A DNA stretch of 64,000 bases from the NCBI GenBank assembly GCA_033717875.1, contig JADDKJ010000008.1:32779-96778 (forward strand), given 5' to 3'. This DNA is from SBBG01 sp033717875. Its GTDB lineage: Bacteria > Pseudomonadota > Gammaproteobacteria > Ga0077554 > Ga007554. How positions within the stretch are numbered: the stretch's first letter is position 1; each line of letters begins with the position of its first letter. The notes below the pieces were generated by a model, which saw only the letters and a program-made list of their open reading frames with translations, did no database searches and was not told the DNA's origin. The position numbers and the translations under genes were made by a program. This document shows, in pieces, positions 25,393 through 33,357 of this stretch.

Positions 25393-26325
25393 GTGAAAAC
25401 AAACTCCTTGTCGTTTCGCGCCTTATGGAGCCATCCTCATGTGCAACGTGTCATGGGAGTGGCGGTCTTTGGCGTTTTTGTCGTGCTCGTCGAGATTTAT
25501 TTCGGCTGGGCGCGGCTGCTTGCGCCGTGGGGAACGCTGCCGGCGGGCCAAATAATCGCCGCCGTGGCGCTGGTGTTCGTCAGTTATTGGACGCGCGCGG
25601 TGCGCCAGTACGATTATTTTCGCGACGAGATGAGCGGGGCGTTCGGTGTGTGTTTCAAGGTGATGCTGCAACATAATCTGCTCAACAACCTGCTGCCGAT
25701 GCGCAGTGGCGAGCTGAGTTTTCCGGTATTGATGGCGCGCCATTTCGATATACCGGTGATGCGTTCGGTGCCCGCGCTGTTCTGGTTTCGCATCCTGGAC
25801 CTGCACACGCTGGGTGCATGCGCCTTGGTGGCGATGTTCGCCTGGAACGTGCCGCTCATGCTGGCGCTGCTGGCGGCGTGGATGCTGCTGCCGCCCACCC
25901 TGTTCTGGGGCAGCGGACGATGGCTGAAGGCGCTGAACGGCCAGTCGCATACCAGGCTGCGCGGCGTGCTGAAAAAGACCCTGGGCAGCCTGCCGCAAAC
26001 GCCGCGTGGTTTCTGGCGCTCGTGGATCTGGACGGTGATTACCTGGGGGGTGAAGCTGGGCGTGTTCGCCTGGGTACTGTCGCTGTTTGTCGACGTATCG
26101 GCCGCCGCAGCGCTGATGGGGGTGATCGCGGGCGACCTTACCAGTGTGCTGCCGGTGCATGGCGTGGCGGGCATGGGCACGTATGAGGCAGGGGTGGTGG
26201 CGGGGCTGTTGCCTTATGGCGTCACGGCACAGGCCGCGCTGCCGGCAGCGGTGAACGTACACCTCTTTTTGCTGGGCTCGACGCTGGTTGGCGGGGCGTT
26301 CAGTCTGTTGCTGGGGAAGCGCTGA
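25393..26325 (+). CDS. lysylphosphatidylglycerol synthase-like (UPF0104) membrane protein
   Basis: This 310-residue protein has about seven to eight transmembrane helices and the family motif NLLPMRSGELSFPVLMAR (about residues 96-113) and, near the end, SVLPVHGVAGMGTYEAGVV. It is the membrane (flippase-like) part of the MprF/AglD-type superfamily without the soluble catalytic domain. Such proteins act on lipid-linked substrates, and the PAP2 and glycosyltransferase genes just downstream fit that idea. The GTG start at 25393 has no strong ribosome binding site. Confidence 0.8.
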   Translation: MKTNSLSFRALWSHPHVQRVMGVAVFGVFVVLVEIYFGWARLLAPWGTLPAGQIIAAVALVFVSYWTRAVRQYDYFRDEMSGAFGVCFKVMLQHNLLNNLLPMRSGELSFPVLMARHFDIPVMRSVPALFWFRILDLHTLGACALVAMFAWNVPLMLALLAAWMLLPPTLFWGSGRWLKALNGQSHTRLRGVLKKTLGSLPQTPRGFWRSWIWTVITWGVKLGVFAWVLSLFVDVSAAAALMGVIAGDLTSVLPVHGVAGMGTYEAGVVAGLLPYGVTAQAALPAAVNVHLFLLGSTLVGGAFSLLLGKR

Positions 26326-26464
26326 TTTATCAGCGCTTCCCGCGGTACAAGGACGTGCCGCCATTTTCGATGGCGCACGCCATTGAAAATGAAGTAAAGC
26401 AAAAATCACATTTTTGCTTTACTGTACGCCGAAAATTCCAGGATGGAATTATTCGGCGTTTCCT
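26326..26464. repeat. cluster of four hairpins with a 34-bp dispersed repeat
   Basis: Successive dyads are CGCTGATTTATCAGCG (starting in the last codons of the preceding gene), CGCCATTTTCGATGGCG, AGTAAAGCAAAAATcacATTTTTGCTTTACT (26393-26423, quoted in two arms) and CGCCGAA...TTCGGCG. The last encloses TCCAGGATGGAATTATTC, copy 2 of the repeat at 10479. This whole 157-bp gap is hairpin DNA with no gene. Confidence 0.75.
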
Positions 26465-26482
26465 TAGGAGCGAAGAAAGCCA

Positions 26483-27073
26483 GTGGATGAGACAGTATTG
26501 CTGTGGATCAACCAGGGCTGGGCGCATCCCTGGCTGGATAGTTTTTTTTGGTGGGTCTCGCAGCGCGCATCATTCGCCTTTCCCCTGGCGGGGCTACTGT
26601 TGCTGTTCCTGGTGCGGCGTTTCCGGCAGGATGGCGTCAAACTGTGGCTGCTGTTGGCGCTGACGGTAGGGGCGGGCGATGCCTTGGGCAATCTGCTCAA
26701 ACACATCACCGATCAGCCTCGGCCCTGTTATGCCGTCGCCGACCTGGTGCGCCAACCGGGTCAGGCACCGGGGACGCCCTGCGGCGGCGATCTGTACGGC
26801 ATGCCTTCCAATCACGCGCTGAATTTTTTCGCGGCGGCGGCCTTTCTCAGCCTGGTGATGCGTTCGCGGGCGTGGCTGGCAGGCGCTTTCACCGTCGCCC
26901 TGCTGGTCGGGATTTCGCGCATCTATCTGGCCAAACACTACCCCAGCCAAGTGCTTGCCGGGGCAACGATCGGCGCGGCGCTAGGCTACATCGGCGCGTG
27001 GATTGGGGTAAACTATTTCCCTTTTATGCAACGTATCAAGCGAAAAGCACACCTCCCTCATGACAGCCACTGA
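26483..27073 (+). CDS. PAP2-family phosphatase (lipid phosphatase-like)
   Basis: This 196-residue integral membrane protein has the three PAP2 motifs: C1 KHITDQPRP, C2 PSNH (usual PSGH) and C3 SRIYLAKHYPSQ, where the usual final Asp is Gln. The catalytic His residues are kept. Such enzymes remove phosphate from undecaprenyl-PP or lipid A. It is the first gene of a PAP2-GT2-GT39 cassette and overlaps the GT2 gene by 14 bp. The start is GTG 26483, after AGGAG. Confidence 0.88.
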   Translation: MDETVLLWINQGWAHPWLDSFFWWVSQRASFAFPLAGLLLLFLVRRFRQDGVKLWLLLALTVGAGDALGNLLKHITDQPRPCYAVADLVRQPGQAPGTPCGGDLYGMPSNHALNFFAAAAFLSLVMRSRAWLAGAFTVALLVGISRIYLAKHYPSQVLAGATIGAALGYIGAWIGVNYFPFMQRIKRKAHLPHDSH

Positions 27074-28100
27074 ACATGCCGCCCCGGCCGGGGCGCAGCC
27101 CAGCCAGGCGCACCGCCTCTCCCTGGTCATTCCGATGTACAACGAAGAGCTGAACGTCGCGCCGATGGCGGCGCGCGTGCACGAGGCGCTGCGCGGCTAC
27201 GCTCACCCGTGGGAGCTGATCCTGGTCAATGACGGTAGCGCCGACGCCACGGAGCGCGAGATGCACAAGGCCCAACAACACTACGGCGGTCATGTGCGGG
27301 TGGTCACTCTGCAACGCAATTTCGGCCAGACCGCGGCGATGCAGGCGGGCATCGATGCCTCGCGAGGCGATGTCATCGCCATGCTGGACGGCGATTTGCA
27401 GAACGACCCGATCGACATACCGCGCATGGTCAACCGCCTGCTGGAGGAAGACCTCGACCTGGTGGCGGGATGGCGCAGGAACCGGCAGGACGGACTGTGG
27501 CTGCGCAAGATTCCCTCGCGCATCGCCAATCGCCTAATCCGCCGCATCACCCAGGTGCATCTGCACGATTATGGGTGCAGCCTGAAGGTATTCCGTGCCG
27601 ATGTGCTCAAAACGGTGCGCCTGTATGGCGAGATGCACCGCTTCATCCCGGCCTGGCTGGCGGTGAGCACCGCGCCGTCGCGCATCAAGGAGGAGGTCGT
27701 CCATCACCACGCGCGCCAGTTCGGCGAATCCAAGTACGGCATCTCGCGCACCTTCCGCGTCATTCTCGACCTGCTGTCGGTGTATTTCTTCATGCGCTAC
27801 AAGAGCCGCCCCGGCCATTTCTTCGGCAAGATCGGCTTCATTTTCGGCGCGCTGGGTGGCGTGATTCTGAGCTATCTGCTGTTCGTCAAGATTTTCCTCG
27901 GCGAATCCATCGGCACCCGACCTTTGTTGATGGCTGGCGTGCTGTTTATCGTCGTGGCGGTGCAGTTCTTCACCACCGGCGTGCTCAGTGAACTCATCGC
28001 GCGCACTTACTTCGAGTCGAGCAACACCCGTTCTTACGTGGTGCGCAATGCCGAGGCCGTGGCCGGGGTGACCGAGGCGGACTGGATGCGGGTGACATGA
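27060..28100 (+). CDS. GT2 polyprenyl-phosphate glycosyltransferase (ArnC/GtrB-like)
   Basis: This 346-residue enzyme likely moves a sugar from a nucleotide donor to undecaprenyl phosphate at the inner face of the membrane. Motifs are LVIPMYNEELNV, LVNDGSADATE, TVALQ-like NFGQTAAMQAGIDASRGD and the metal-binding DGDLQNDP. Two C-terminal transmembrane helices (about 235-310) follow, as in DPM1/GtrB/ArnC. The sugar is not predictable. It overlaps PAP2 upstream and the GT39 gene downstream (ATGA), a strong sign of a single functional unit. Confidence 0.9.
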   Translation: MTATEHAAPAGAQPSQAHRLSLVIPMYNEELNVAPMAARVHEALRGYAHPWELILVNDGSADATEREMHKAQQHYGGHVRVVTLQRNFGQTAAMQAGIDASRGDVIAMLDGDLQNDPIDIPRMVNRLLEEDLDLVAGWRRNRQDGLWLRKIPSRIANRLIRRITQVHLHDYGCSLKVFRADVLKTVRLYGEMHRFIPAWLAVSTAPSRIKEEVVHHHARQFGESKYGISRTFRVILDLLSVYFFMRYKSRPGHFFGKIGFIFGALGGVILSYLLFVKIFLGESIGTRPLLMAGVLFIVVAVQFFTTGVLSELIARTYFESSNTRSYVVRNAEAVAGVTEADWMRVT

Positions 28101-29548
28101 AGGGAAAAAACATCACGTTTCCTTTTCCACAGTTCATCGCCCTCATCGCCTTTCTTATCGCCTTCAAGGCCTGGTTTCTCCCCGCCGCCGGTTTCGATCT
28201 GCACTACGACGAGGCCCAGTATTGGGAGTGGTCGCAGCAGCTCGACTGGAGCTATTATTCGAAAGGGCCGCTGGTCGCCTGGCTGATCGCGCTGTCGGAA
28301 GCGATGTTCGGTCACGGCGAGTGGCAGACACGGCTGTTCGGGTGGCTGGCGCATGGCATGCTGCTGGGGCTGGTCTATGCCTTTGCCCGCGATGTCTGGA
28401 ACAGCCGCGCGGCGGCGTGGTGGGCGGTGGTGATCGCGCTGTTTACGCCGCTTTACTTCACGCTTGGCCTGGTGATGTCCACCGATGTCTTCCTCTTTAC
28501 CTTCTGGACCTGGGGGCTGTGGGCCTGTTACCGCGCGCTGTTCAAGGATCAGCCCCGCGCCTGGTACGAGGCGGGCGCGGCGGTCGGGCTGGGCGCGCTC
28601 ACCAAGCTCAGCATCGGACTGCTTCCAGCCTTCGCCGGGCTGATGATTTTGATTCATCCACGGCTGCGGCATCACCTGAAAAACCCGCATCTGTGGGGGG
28701 CGCTGCCGCTGATGCTGACGCTGATGAGCCCGGTGCTGATCTGGAACGCCAACCATGACTGGGTGATGTTCCGCCACGAGATGGGCCATGTGGAGAGCGC
28801 CGGTGGATCGGCGAAACAGTTCGCCGAATTCATCGGCGGACAGTTCCTGGCGCTCTCCCCCGTCGTCGTGCTGCTCGCCGCCTCCGTGTTGTGGCGTCGT
28901 CCGTCGGGCGACGATCAGCGCTTCCTGTGGTGGCTGTCGCTGGCCTGGATCGGCTTCTTCGTCTTCAAGGCCCTGGGCGCCAAGGTGCAGCTCAACTGGC
29001 CCGCGCCCAGCTATATCGGCCTGCTGGTGCTGTTCGCCGGCTACATCCCGGCATTTTCCGCGCTCAAGCTCCGCATGCTGTATCTCGGCATGGCCTTGGG
29101 CGCGGCGATGATGGCGGCCGCCTATCTGCCCCATGTCTTCGGCCTGCCGGAACCCTTCAAGGACAGCAAAGGCTGGCGGCAACCCATTGCGCATATCGGC
29201 GCACAGGTTCCTGATGCCCGTTTCGTCCTGACCAGCTCCTACGCGCTTGCCGGCGAGCTGGCCTACTACTGGCCGCGCCGCGTCCCGGTTTACATCACCG
29301 GCAACACCTGGCGGCGCATGAATCAACACGACCTCTGGCCGAGCATCGACCGCGAGGCGGGGCGCGACGGCGTCTACATCAGTGATTCCCCCGCGCTGCC
29401 CGCCGAACTGGCGCAAGCCTTCGCGCACTGCACACCGCTGAGCCCGGTCGAGGTGCGCTTCGCTGCCGGAAAACCGCTGCGCACCTTGTATGCCCAGCGC
29501 TGCGCACACTACCGGCCGGTTGACTGGCCGAAGCCCGCGACTTATTGA
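28097..29548 (+). CDS. GT39/ArnT-like membrane glycosyltransferase
   Basis: This 483-residue polytopic enzyme has roughly ten to twelve helices and the GT-C signature FDLHYDEAQYWEWSQQLDWS (D-E catalytic pair, about residues 34-53), then YYSKGPLVAWLI. Enzymes of this type take a sugar from polyprenyl phosphate and attach it to lipid A, LPS or proteins in the periplasm. With the preceding GT2 and PAP2 it forms a complete synthesis-transfer-recycling cassette, which I infer modifies lipid A or core. Not called ArnT because the aminoarabinose pathway genes are absent. Confidence 0.88.
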   Translation: MKGKNITFPFPQFIALIAFLIAFKAWFLPAAGFDLHYDEAQYWEWSQQLDWSYYSKGPLVAWLIALSEAMFGHGEWQTRLFGWLAHGMLLGLVYAFARDVWNSRAAAWWAVVIALFTPLYFTLGLVMSTDVFLFTFWTWGLWACYRALFKDQPRAWYEAGAAVGLGALTKLSIGLLPAFAGLMILIHPRLRHHLKNPHLWGALPLMLTLMSPVLIWNANHDWVMFRHEMGHVESAGGSAKQFAEFIGGQFLALSPVVVLLAASVLWRRPSGDDQRFLWWLSLAWIGFFVFKALGAKVQLNWPAPSYIGLLVLFAGYIPAFSALKLRMLYLGMALGAAMMAAAYLPHVFGLPEPFKDSKGWRQPIAHIGAQVPDARFVLTSSYALAGELAYYWPRRVPVYITGNTWRRMNQHDLWPSIDREAGRDGVYISDSPALPAELAQAFAHCTPLSPVEVRFAAGKPLRTLYAQRCAHYRPVDWPKPATY

Positions 29549-29555
29549 TGCGCGC

Positions 29556-29738
29556 TTAACCCGGATTGTTCATGAAACAGCTACTGCGAGTCCGTAAGAC
29601 CATGAATCTGCGGCGTTGCGCTCGAAAAATGTGCTCGACGTACTGTCAAGTACGCCTGCGCGCATTTTCCGTCGCGCGCCTTGCATCTTCATGGTCTTAC
29701 GGCCTCTCGTTACGCTGTTCATGAACAATTCGGGTTAA
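29556..29738. repeat. long imperfect palindrome B (183 bp)
   Basis: The whole gap folds back. Outer arms TTAACCCGGATTGTTCATGA (29556-29575) and its near complement end at 29738; middle arms CGTAAGACCATGAA/TTCATGGTCTTACG; central hairpin CGTACTGTCAAGTACG near 29659-29654. It begins eight bases after the GT39 stop and ends before the Sel1 gene. It shares its layout with palindromes A, C and D. Confidence 0.88.
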
Positions 29739-29772
29739 CAAGCGCTCATTTCTATGAAAAAATGGGTCTACC

Positions 29773-30564
29773 ATGTTCAGAGCCATCCTCGCCATCGCAC
29801 TGTTTTTCGGTCTTTCGCTGAACGCCGCGGCGAATTTCGACGCCGGTGTCGAGGCTTATGAGGCGCAAGATTACAAAAAGGCGTTTACGGAATTCGCCCA
29901 GGCCGCCTTGCATGGACATCCGCAAGCCCAGCGCATGATCGCCGAAATGTACACCGCGGGCATAGGTGTGACCAGCGATATGGCGCAGGCAAGGCGCTGG
30001 TACCAAAAGGCCGCCGAACAGGGGGATGCCCCGGCGCAACATGTGCTGGGCGTTATGTACGCCAATGGCTGGAATGTTAACCAGAGCGACCTTCAGGCCT
30101 TGCGCTGGTATCGCTTGGCCGCCGAACAAGGACTGGCCGACGCCCAGTACAACCTGGGCGTTTTCTACGCAAAGGGCCGGGGCGGTATCACCATGGACGA
30201 CAAGCAGGCGGCCTACTGGTTCGCCAAGGCCGCCGAACAAGGCATCGTCGAAGCGCAATACAATCTCGCCAACCGTTACGCCGAGGGGCGCGGAGTGGAC
30301 AAGAACGATGCGCAGGCCGCGCACTGGTACCGCAAGGCCGCCGAACAAGGCTACGGCGCGGCGCAAAACAACCTTGGCAACATGTATCTGCTCGGGCGGG
30401 GCGTGCCCAAGGATGCGGCGGAGGCCGTGAAATGGTACCGCAAGGCCGCCGAACAAGGCATCACCGCCGCGCGTATCAATCTTGGCAATATGTACGCCGA
30501 TGGCCGGGGTGTGCCCAAGGATGAGGTGCAGGCACTGAACTGGTATCGCGCGGCCGCCGAATAG
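29773..30564 (+). CDS. secreted Sel1-repeat protein
   Basis: This 263-residue protein has a signal peptide (MFRAILAIALFFGLSLNAAA, cleaved near residue 20) followed by about six Sel1-like repeats of 36 residues. Typical units read AQYNLGVFYAKGRG, AQYNLANRYAEGRG, AQNNLGNMYLLGRG and WYRKAAEQG. SLR proteins are protein-protein interaction scaffolds and this one should be periplasmic. The last three repeats are very similar to each other at the base level, suggesting recent internal duplication. No partner gene is evident. Confidence 0.9.
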   Translation: MFRAILAIALFFGLSLNAAANFDAGVEAYEAQDYKKAFTEFAQAALHGHPQAQRMIAEMYTAGIGVTSDMAQARRWYQKAAEQGDAPAQHVLGVMYANGWNVNQSDLQALRWYRLAAEQGLADAQYNLGVFYAKGRGGITMDDKQAAYWFAKAAEQGIVEAQYNLANRYAEGRGVDKNDAQAAHWYRKAAEQGYGAAQNNLGNMYLLGRGVPKDAAEAVKWYRKAAEQGITAARINLGNMYADGRGVPKDEVQALNWYRAAAE

Positions 30565-30576
30565 CGTGTGGAGAGA

Positions 30577-30600
30577 TGTAGGGTGCGCCGTGCGCACCGC
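30577..30600. repeat. GTAGGGTGCG-family repeat, copy 3
   Basis: TGTAGGGTGCGCCGTGCGCA followed by CCGC, in the gap between the Sel1 gene and minC. GGTGCGC/GCGCACC makes a short hairpin. Related copies are at 18181, 20880 and 43275. Confidence 0.75.
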
Positions 30601-30659
30601 TGGCCTATGGCGCCGAGTCAATCAGAGGTTCCTTTGCCTGATTGGTAAAGTCGCGTAAA

Positions 30660-31484
30660 ATGAACCGATCGTTTTTGGCGGTTTCCCCCAGGCAGGTAAC
30701 AGTGCAAAGTTCACAGCAGGAAGCGCGGCCCGTCCGCAAAGATACAAGCGCGGCGCTGGATATCAAGGGATCGGTATTCACCCTCACCGTGTTGCACCTC
30801 AAAAACACGGACCTCGACGCCATGCAAGAGGACTTGCGGCGGCGCCTGGCGCAAGCGCCGCGTTTCTTTCAGCATGCCCCCGTGGTCATCGACATCAAGG
30901 CGATGAGCGATGGTGCGTTGGACTTCGCCGGATTGGCCCGCATGCTGCGCGCCAACGAGCTGGTCCCGGTGGGTGTGCGTCATGCCACTCCTGAACAGCA
31001 GGAAGCAGTCGCCGCTGCGGGGCTGGCGGTGATGCAGGGCGGTTCCAAACCCGAGCCGCTGCCATCCGAAAAAGCAGCGCCGCGAGCCGAGCCACCCGCG
31101 AAAGCTGTTCGTGAAATTCCGGCCCCCGAACCTGCCGTGCAGACCGCCGCGGCGGCAACGAAAATCGTGCGCCAGCCGGTGCGCTCCGGGCAACAGATTT
31201 ACGCCAAGGGCGGCGACCTGATCCTGCTCGCGCCGGTCAACGCCGGGGCGGAGGTGCTGGCCGACGGCAACATCCATGTTTACGCGCCGCTGCGCGGCCG
31301 CGCGCTGGCCGGTGTGAGCGGCGACGTGAGCGCGCGCATTTTCGTGCAATCCCTGGAGGCGGAATTGGTGGCGGTGGCGGGCCATTACCGCATCTTCGAA
31401 CAACAGCCCGCCGCCGATGTGTATGGCAAGCCCGTCCAGGTATATTTGGATGGCGACCGATTGACGATCACTGCGTTATTTTGA
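30660..31484 (+). CDS. minC: septum site-determining protein MinC
   Basis: MinC inhibits FtsZ polymerisation away from mid-cell. The product (about 274 residues) has an N-terminal FtsZ-binding domain (residues 20-115, with FKGSVFTLTVLHL-like LDIKGSVFTLTVLHL), an Ala/Pro/Glu-rich linker (about 125-175) and a C-terminal beta-helix that binds MinD and FtsZ, with GQQIYAKGGDLILLAPVNAGAEVLADGNIHVYAPLRGRALAG (key: RSGQQIYA, GNIHVYAPLRGRA). The ATG at 30660 is preferred over a TTG 18 bases upstream. It is first of minCDE. Confidence 0.94.
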   Translation: MNRSFLAVSPRQVTVQSSQQEARPVRKDTSAALDIKGSVFTLTVLHLKNTDLDAMQEDLRRRLAQAPRFFQHAPVVIDIKAMSDGALDFAGLARMLRANELVPVGVRHATPEQQEAVAAAGLAVMQGGSKPEPLPSEKAAPRAEPPAKAVREIPAPEPAVQTAAAATKIVRQPVRSGQQIYAKGGDLILLAPVNAGAEVLADGNIHVYAPLRGRALAGVSGDVSARIFVQSLEAELVAVAGHYRIFEQQPAADVYGKPVQVYLDGDRLTITALF

Positions 31485-31494
31485 GGACAGAACA

Positions 31495-32304
31495 TTGGCA
31501 AAGATTATCGTCGTGACATCCGGCAAGGGCGGCGTGGGCAAGACCACCACCAGCTCCAGCTTCGCCAGCGGCCTGGCGTTGCGCGGTCACAAGACCGCGG
31601 TCATTGATTTCGATGTGGGGCTGCGCAATCTCGACCTGATCATGGGCTGCGAGCGCCGCGTGGTGTATGACTTCGTCAACGTCATCAATGGCGAGGCGAC
31701 GCTCAAGCAGGCGTTGATCAAGGACAAGAACTGCGACAATCTGTTCGTGCTCCCCGCCTCGCAGACCCGCGACAAGGACGCCCTCACCAGGGAAGGCGTT
31801 GGCAAGGTGTTGGACGAGCTGCGCGAAAACTACGATTACGTCGTCTGCGACTCGCCGGCCGGTATCGAGAAGGGCGCGCTGATGGCGCTGTACTACGCCG
31901 ACGAGGCGCTGGTGGTAACCAACCCGGAAGTCTCCTCGGTGCGCGACTCCGACCGCATCCTCGGCATTCTCTCCGCCAAATCCAAACGTGCCGAGGAAGG
32001 CCGCGAACCGATCAGGGAACACCTGCTGATCACCCGTTATTCACCCAAGCGCGTGCAGCAGGGCGAGATGCTGAGCCTGGAAGATGTGCAGGATATCCTC
32101 AGTATTCCGCTGATTGGCGTCATCCCGGAAGGCGAAGCCGTGCTACAAGCCTCCAACGCCGGCGTGCCGGTGATCCATGATGCGGAAAGCGCGCCGGGGC
32201 AAGCCTACCGCGATGTGGTAGCACGCTTTTTGGGCGAAGAAGTGCCGATGCGCTTTCTTCAGGTGGAGAAGAAAGGCCTTTTCAGCCGCCTGTTTGGAAC
32301 TTGA
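31495..32304 (+). CDS. minD: septum site-determining ATPase MinD
   Basis: MinD is a membrane-binding deviant-Walker ATPase that oscillates with MinE and recruits MinC. In 269 residues it opens AKIIVVTSGKGGVGKTTTSS with the deviant Walker A lysine, contains DFDVGLRNLDLIMGCERR and VVCDSPAGIEKGA, and ends with the amphipathic membrane helix KKGLFSRLFGT. The TTG start at 31495 is preceded by GAGGA. It sits between minC and minE. Confidence 0.96.
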   Translation: MAKIIVVTSGKGGVGKTTTSSSFASGLALRGHKTAVIDFDVGLRNLDLIMGCERRVVYDFVNVINGEATLKQALIKDKNCDNLFVLPASQTRDKDALTREGVGKVLDELRENYDYVVCDSPAGIEKGALMALYYADEALVVTNPEVSSVRDSDRILGILSAKSKRAEEGREPIREHLLITRYSPKRVQQGEMLSLEDVQDILSIPLIGVIPEGEAVLQASNAGVPVIHDAESAPGQAYRDVVARFLGEEVPMRFLQVEKKGLFSRLFGT

Positions 32305-32308
32305 AACC

Positions 32309-32587
32309 ATGTCATTCCTCGATTATTTGCTGGGAACACGCAAGAAGTCGGCGCAGGTCGCCAAGGACCGTCTGCAAATCATCCTCGCCCGCGAGCGCGT
32401 CGACCGCAAGGGACCGGATTTTCTGCCCGAACTGCGCCAGGAGCTGCTTCAGGTGATCTCGAAGTACGTCAAGATCGATCTGGATCAGGTTAAGGTCAAC
32501 TTGGAACACGACGGCAACTTCGAGGTGTTGGAGTTGAACGTCGTGCTGCCGGAGTCGGCGCAGAATTTACGCAAGGCGGGGTCATGA
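32309..32587 (+). CDS. minE: cell division topological specificity factor MinE
   Basis: MinE stimulates MinD ATPase and sets the oscillation. The 92-residue product has the N-terminal membrane-targeting and MinD-binding part (MSFLDYLLGTRKKSAQVAKD, RLQIILARER) and the C-terminal dimer domain with LPELRQELLQVISKYVKID. The ATG at 32309 is the conserved MSFLDY start, four bases after the minD stop. Confidence 0.95.
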   Translation: MSFLDYLLGTRKKSAQVAKDRLQIILARERVDRKGPDFLPELRQELLQVISKYVKIDLDQVKVNLEHDGNFEVLELNVVLPESAQNLRKAGS

Positions 32588-32630
32588 CTCGCGCTCCCCT
32601 TTCTTTGTCGGCCTGCTTCTCATCCGGTCC

Positions 32631-32659
32631 TTGTCGATCAATATAAAATTTTGTATAAT
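32631..32659 (+). promoter_or_regulatory. promoter of the toxin-antitoxin pair
   Basis: TTGTCG (32631-32636) and a perfect TATAAT (32654-32659) are spaced by 17 bp, nine bases before the toxin ATG. The AT-rich stretch ATATAAAATTTTGTATAA is a near dyad covering the -10 and could be the antitoxin operator. Confidence 0.7.
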
Positions 32660-32667
32660 TTAAACTA

Positions 32668-33006
32668 ATGAGTGAGATCAAGGCCGTCGAGTTCCGGGGC
32701 GGCGCTCTTGATGACCTGCGTGTCTTCCCTGTCGCAGTAAGGCGAGAGGCGGGGTATCAGCTCGACTAGGTGCAGCATGGCCGCGAGCCGGACGACTGGA
32801 AACCGATGCCGGCGATTGGGGCTGGGGTTCGGGAAATTCGGATTCGGGACGCAAGCGGCGCGTTCCGGGTCATCTACGTGGCGAAGTTCGCTGATACTAT
32901 CTATGTGCTGCACTGTTTCCAGAAGAAAACGCAGAAGACCAGCAAGATGGACATGGACTTGGCAGCGAAACGCTACCTGGATTTGCTGAAGGAGCGAGGC
33001 CAATGA
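32668..33006 (+). pseudogene. HigB-type (Gp49-like) toxin gene broken by an amber codon
   Basis: Read from ATG 32668 the frame gives MSEIKAVEFRGGALDDLRVF and PVAVRREAGYQLD, then TAG at 32767-32769, then VQHGREPDDWKPMPAIG through VREIRIRDASGAFRVIYVAK and FADTIYVLHCFQKKTQKTSK. Together these form a full phage-derived Gp49-like/HigB toxin (RelE superfamily mRNA interferase) of about 112 residues with one stop at a position normally filled by Arg or Lys. The second part alone (from GTG 32770) would lack the first strand and helix. I call it an inactivated toxin; amber readthrough or a downstream start cannot be excluded. It overlaps the antitoxin by 4 bp. Confidence 0.8.
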
Positions 33007-33284
33007 GCAACAAACAATTTGCCAGCGTGTGGGATGCCATCGAGGACACGCCCGAGGAAGCCGAAAATATGAAGCTCCGTTCGGCGCTGATGATGGCTTT
33101 GAAAGATCACATTACCCGCACTGGCCTGAGCCAGTCCCAGGCCGCCAAGCTGTTCGGCGTGACGCAGCCGCGTGTTTCTGACCTCATGCGTGGCAAGATC
33201 GGCCTCTTTGGCCTGGATGCACTGGTCAACATGGCGGCCGCCGCAGGTTTGCACGTCGAGCTACGCATCCGGGAAGCCGCCTAG
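33003..33284 (+). CDS. HigA-type XRE-family antitoxin
   Basis: This 93-residue DNA-binding protein has a helix-turn-helix of the XRE type: TGLSQSQAAKLFGVTQPRVS followed by DLMRGKIGLFGLDALVNMA. It matches antitoxins paired with Gp49-like toxins and would repress the promoter at 32631. Its start overlaps the toxin stop (ATGA). The antitoxin frame is intact although the toxin is interrupted. Confidence 0.9.
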   Translation: MSNKQFASVWDAIEDTPEEAENMKLRSALMMALKDHITRTGLSQSQAAKLFGVTQPRVSDLMRGKIGLFGLDALVNMAAAAGLHVELRIREAA

Positions 33285-33357
33285 GAGTTTAGGGGCGTGT
33301 TGGACATTGGGAAACGCCAATAAATCTGCGCTTGATTGAGGATGTGGAAGCTCGCGA

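Noticed and set aside
28097..29548. Calling the GT39 protein ArnT
   Set aside because: The family fits, but no other arn gene is present, so the specific aminoarabinose role is unsupported.
32770..33006. Intact 78-residue toxin starting at GTG 32770
   Set aside because: The missing first strand and helix are present upstream in the same frame behind a TAG, so a broken longer gene is the better explanation.
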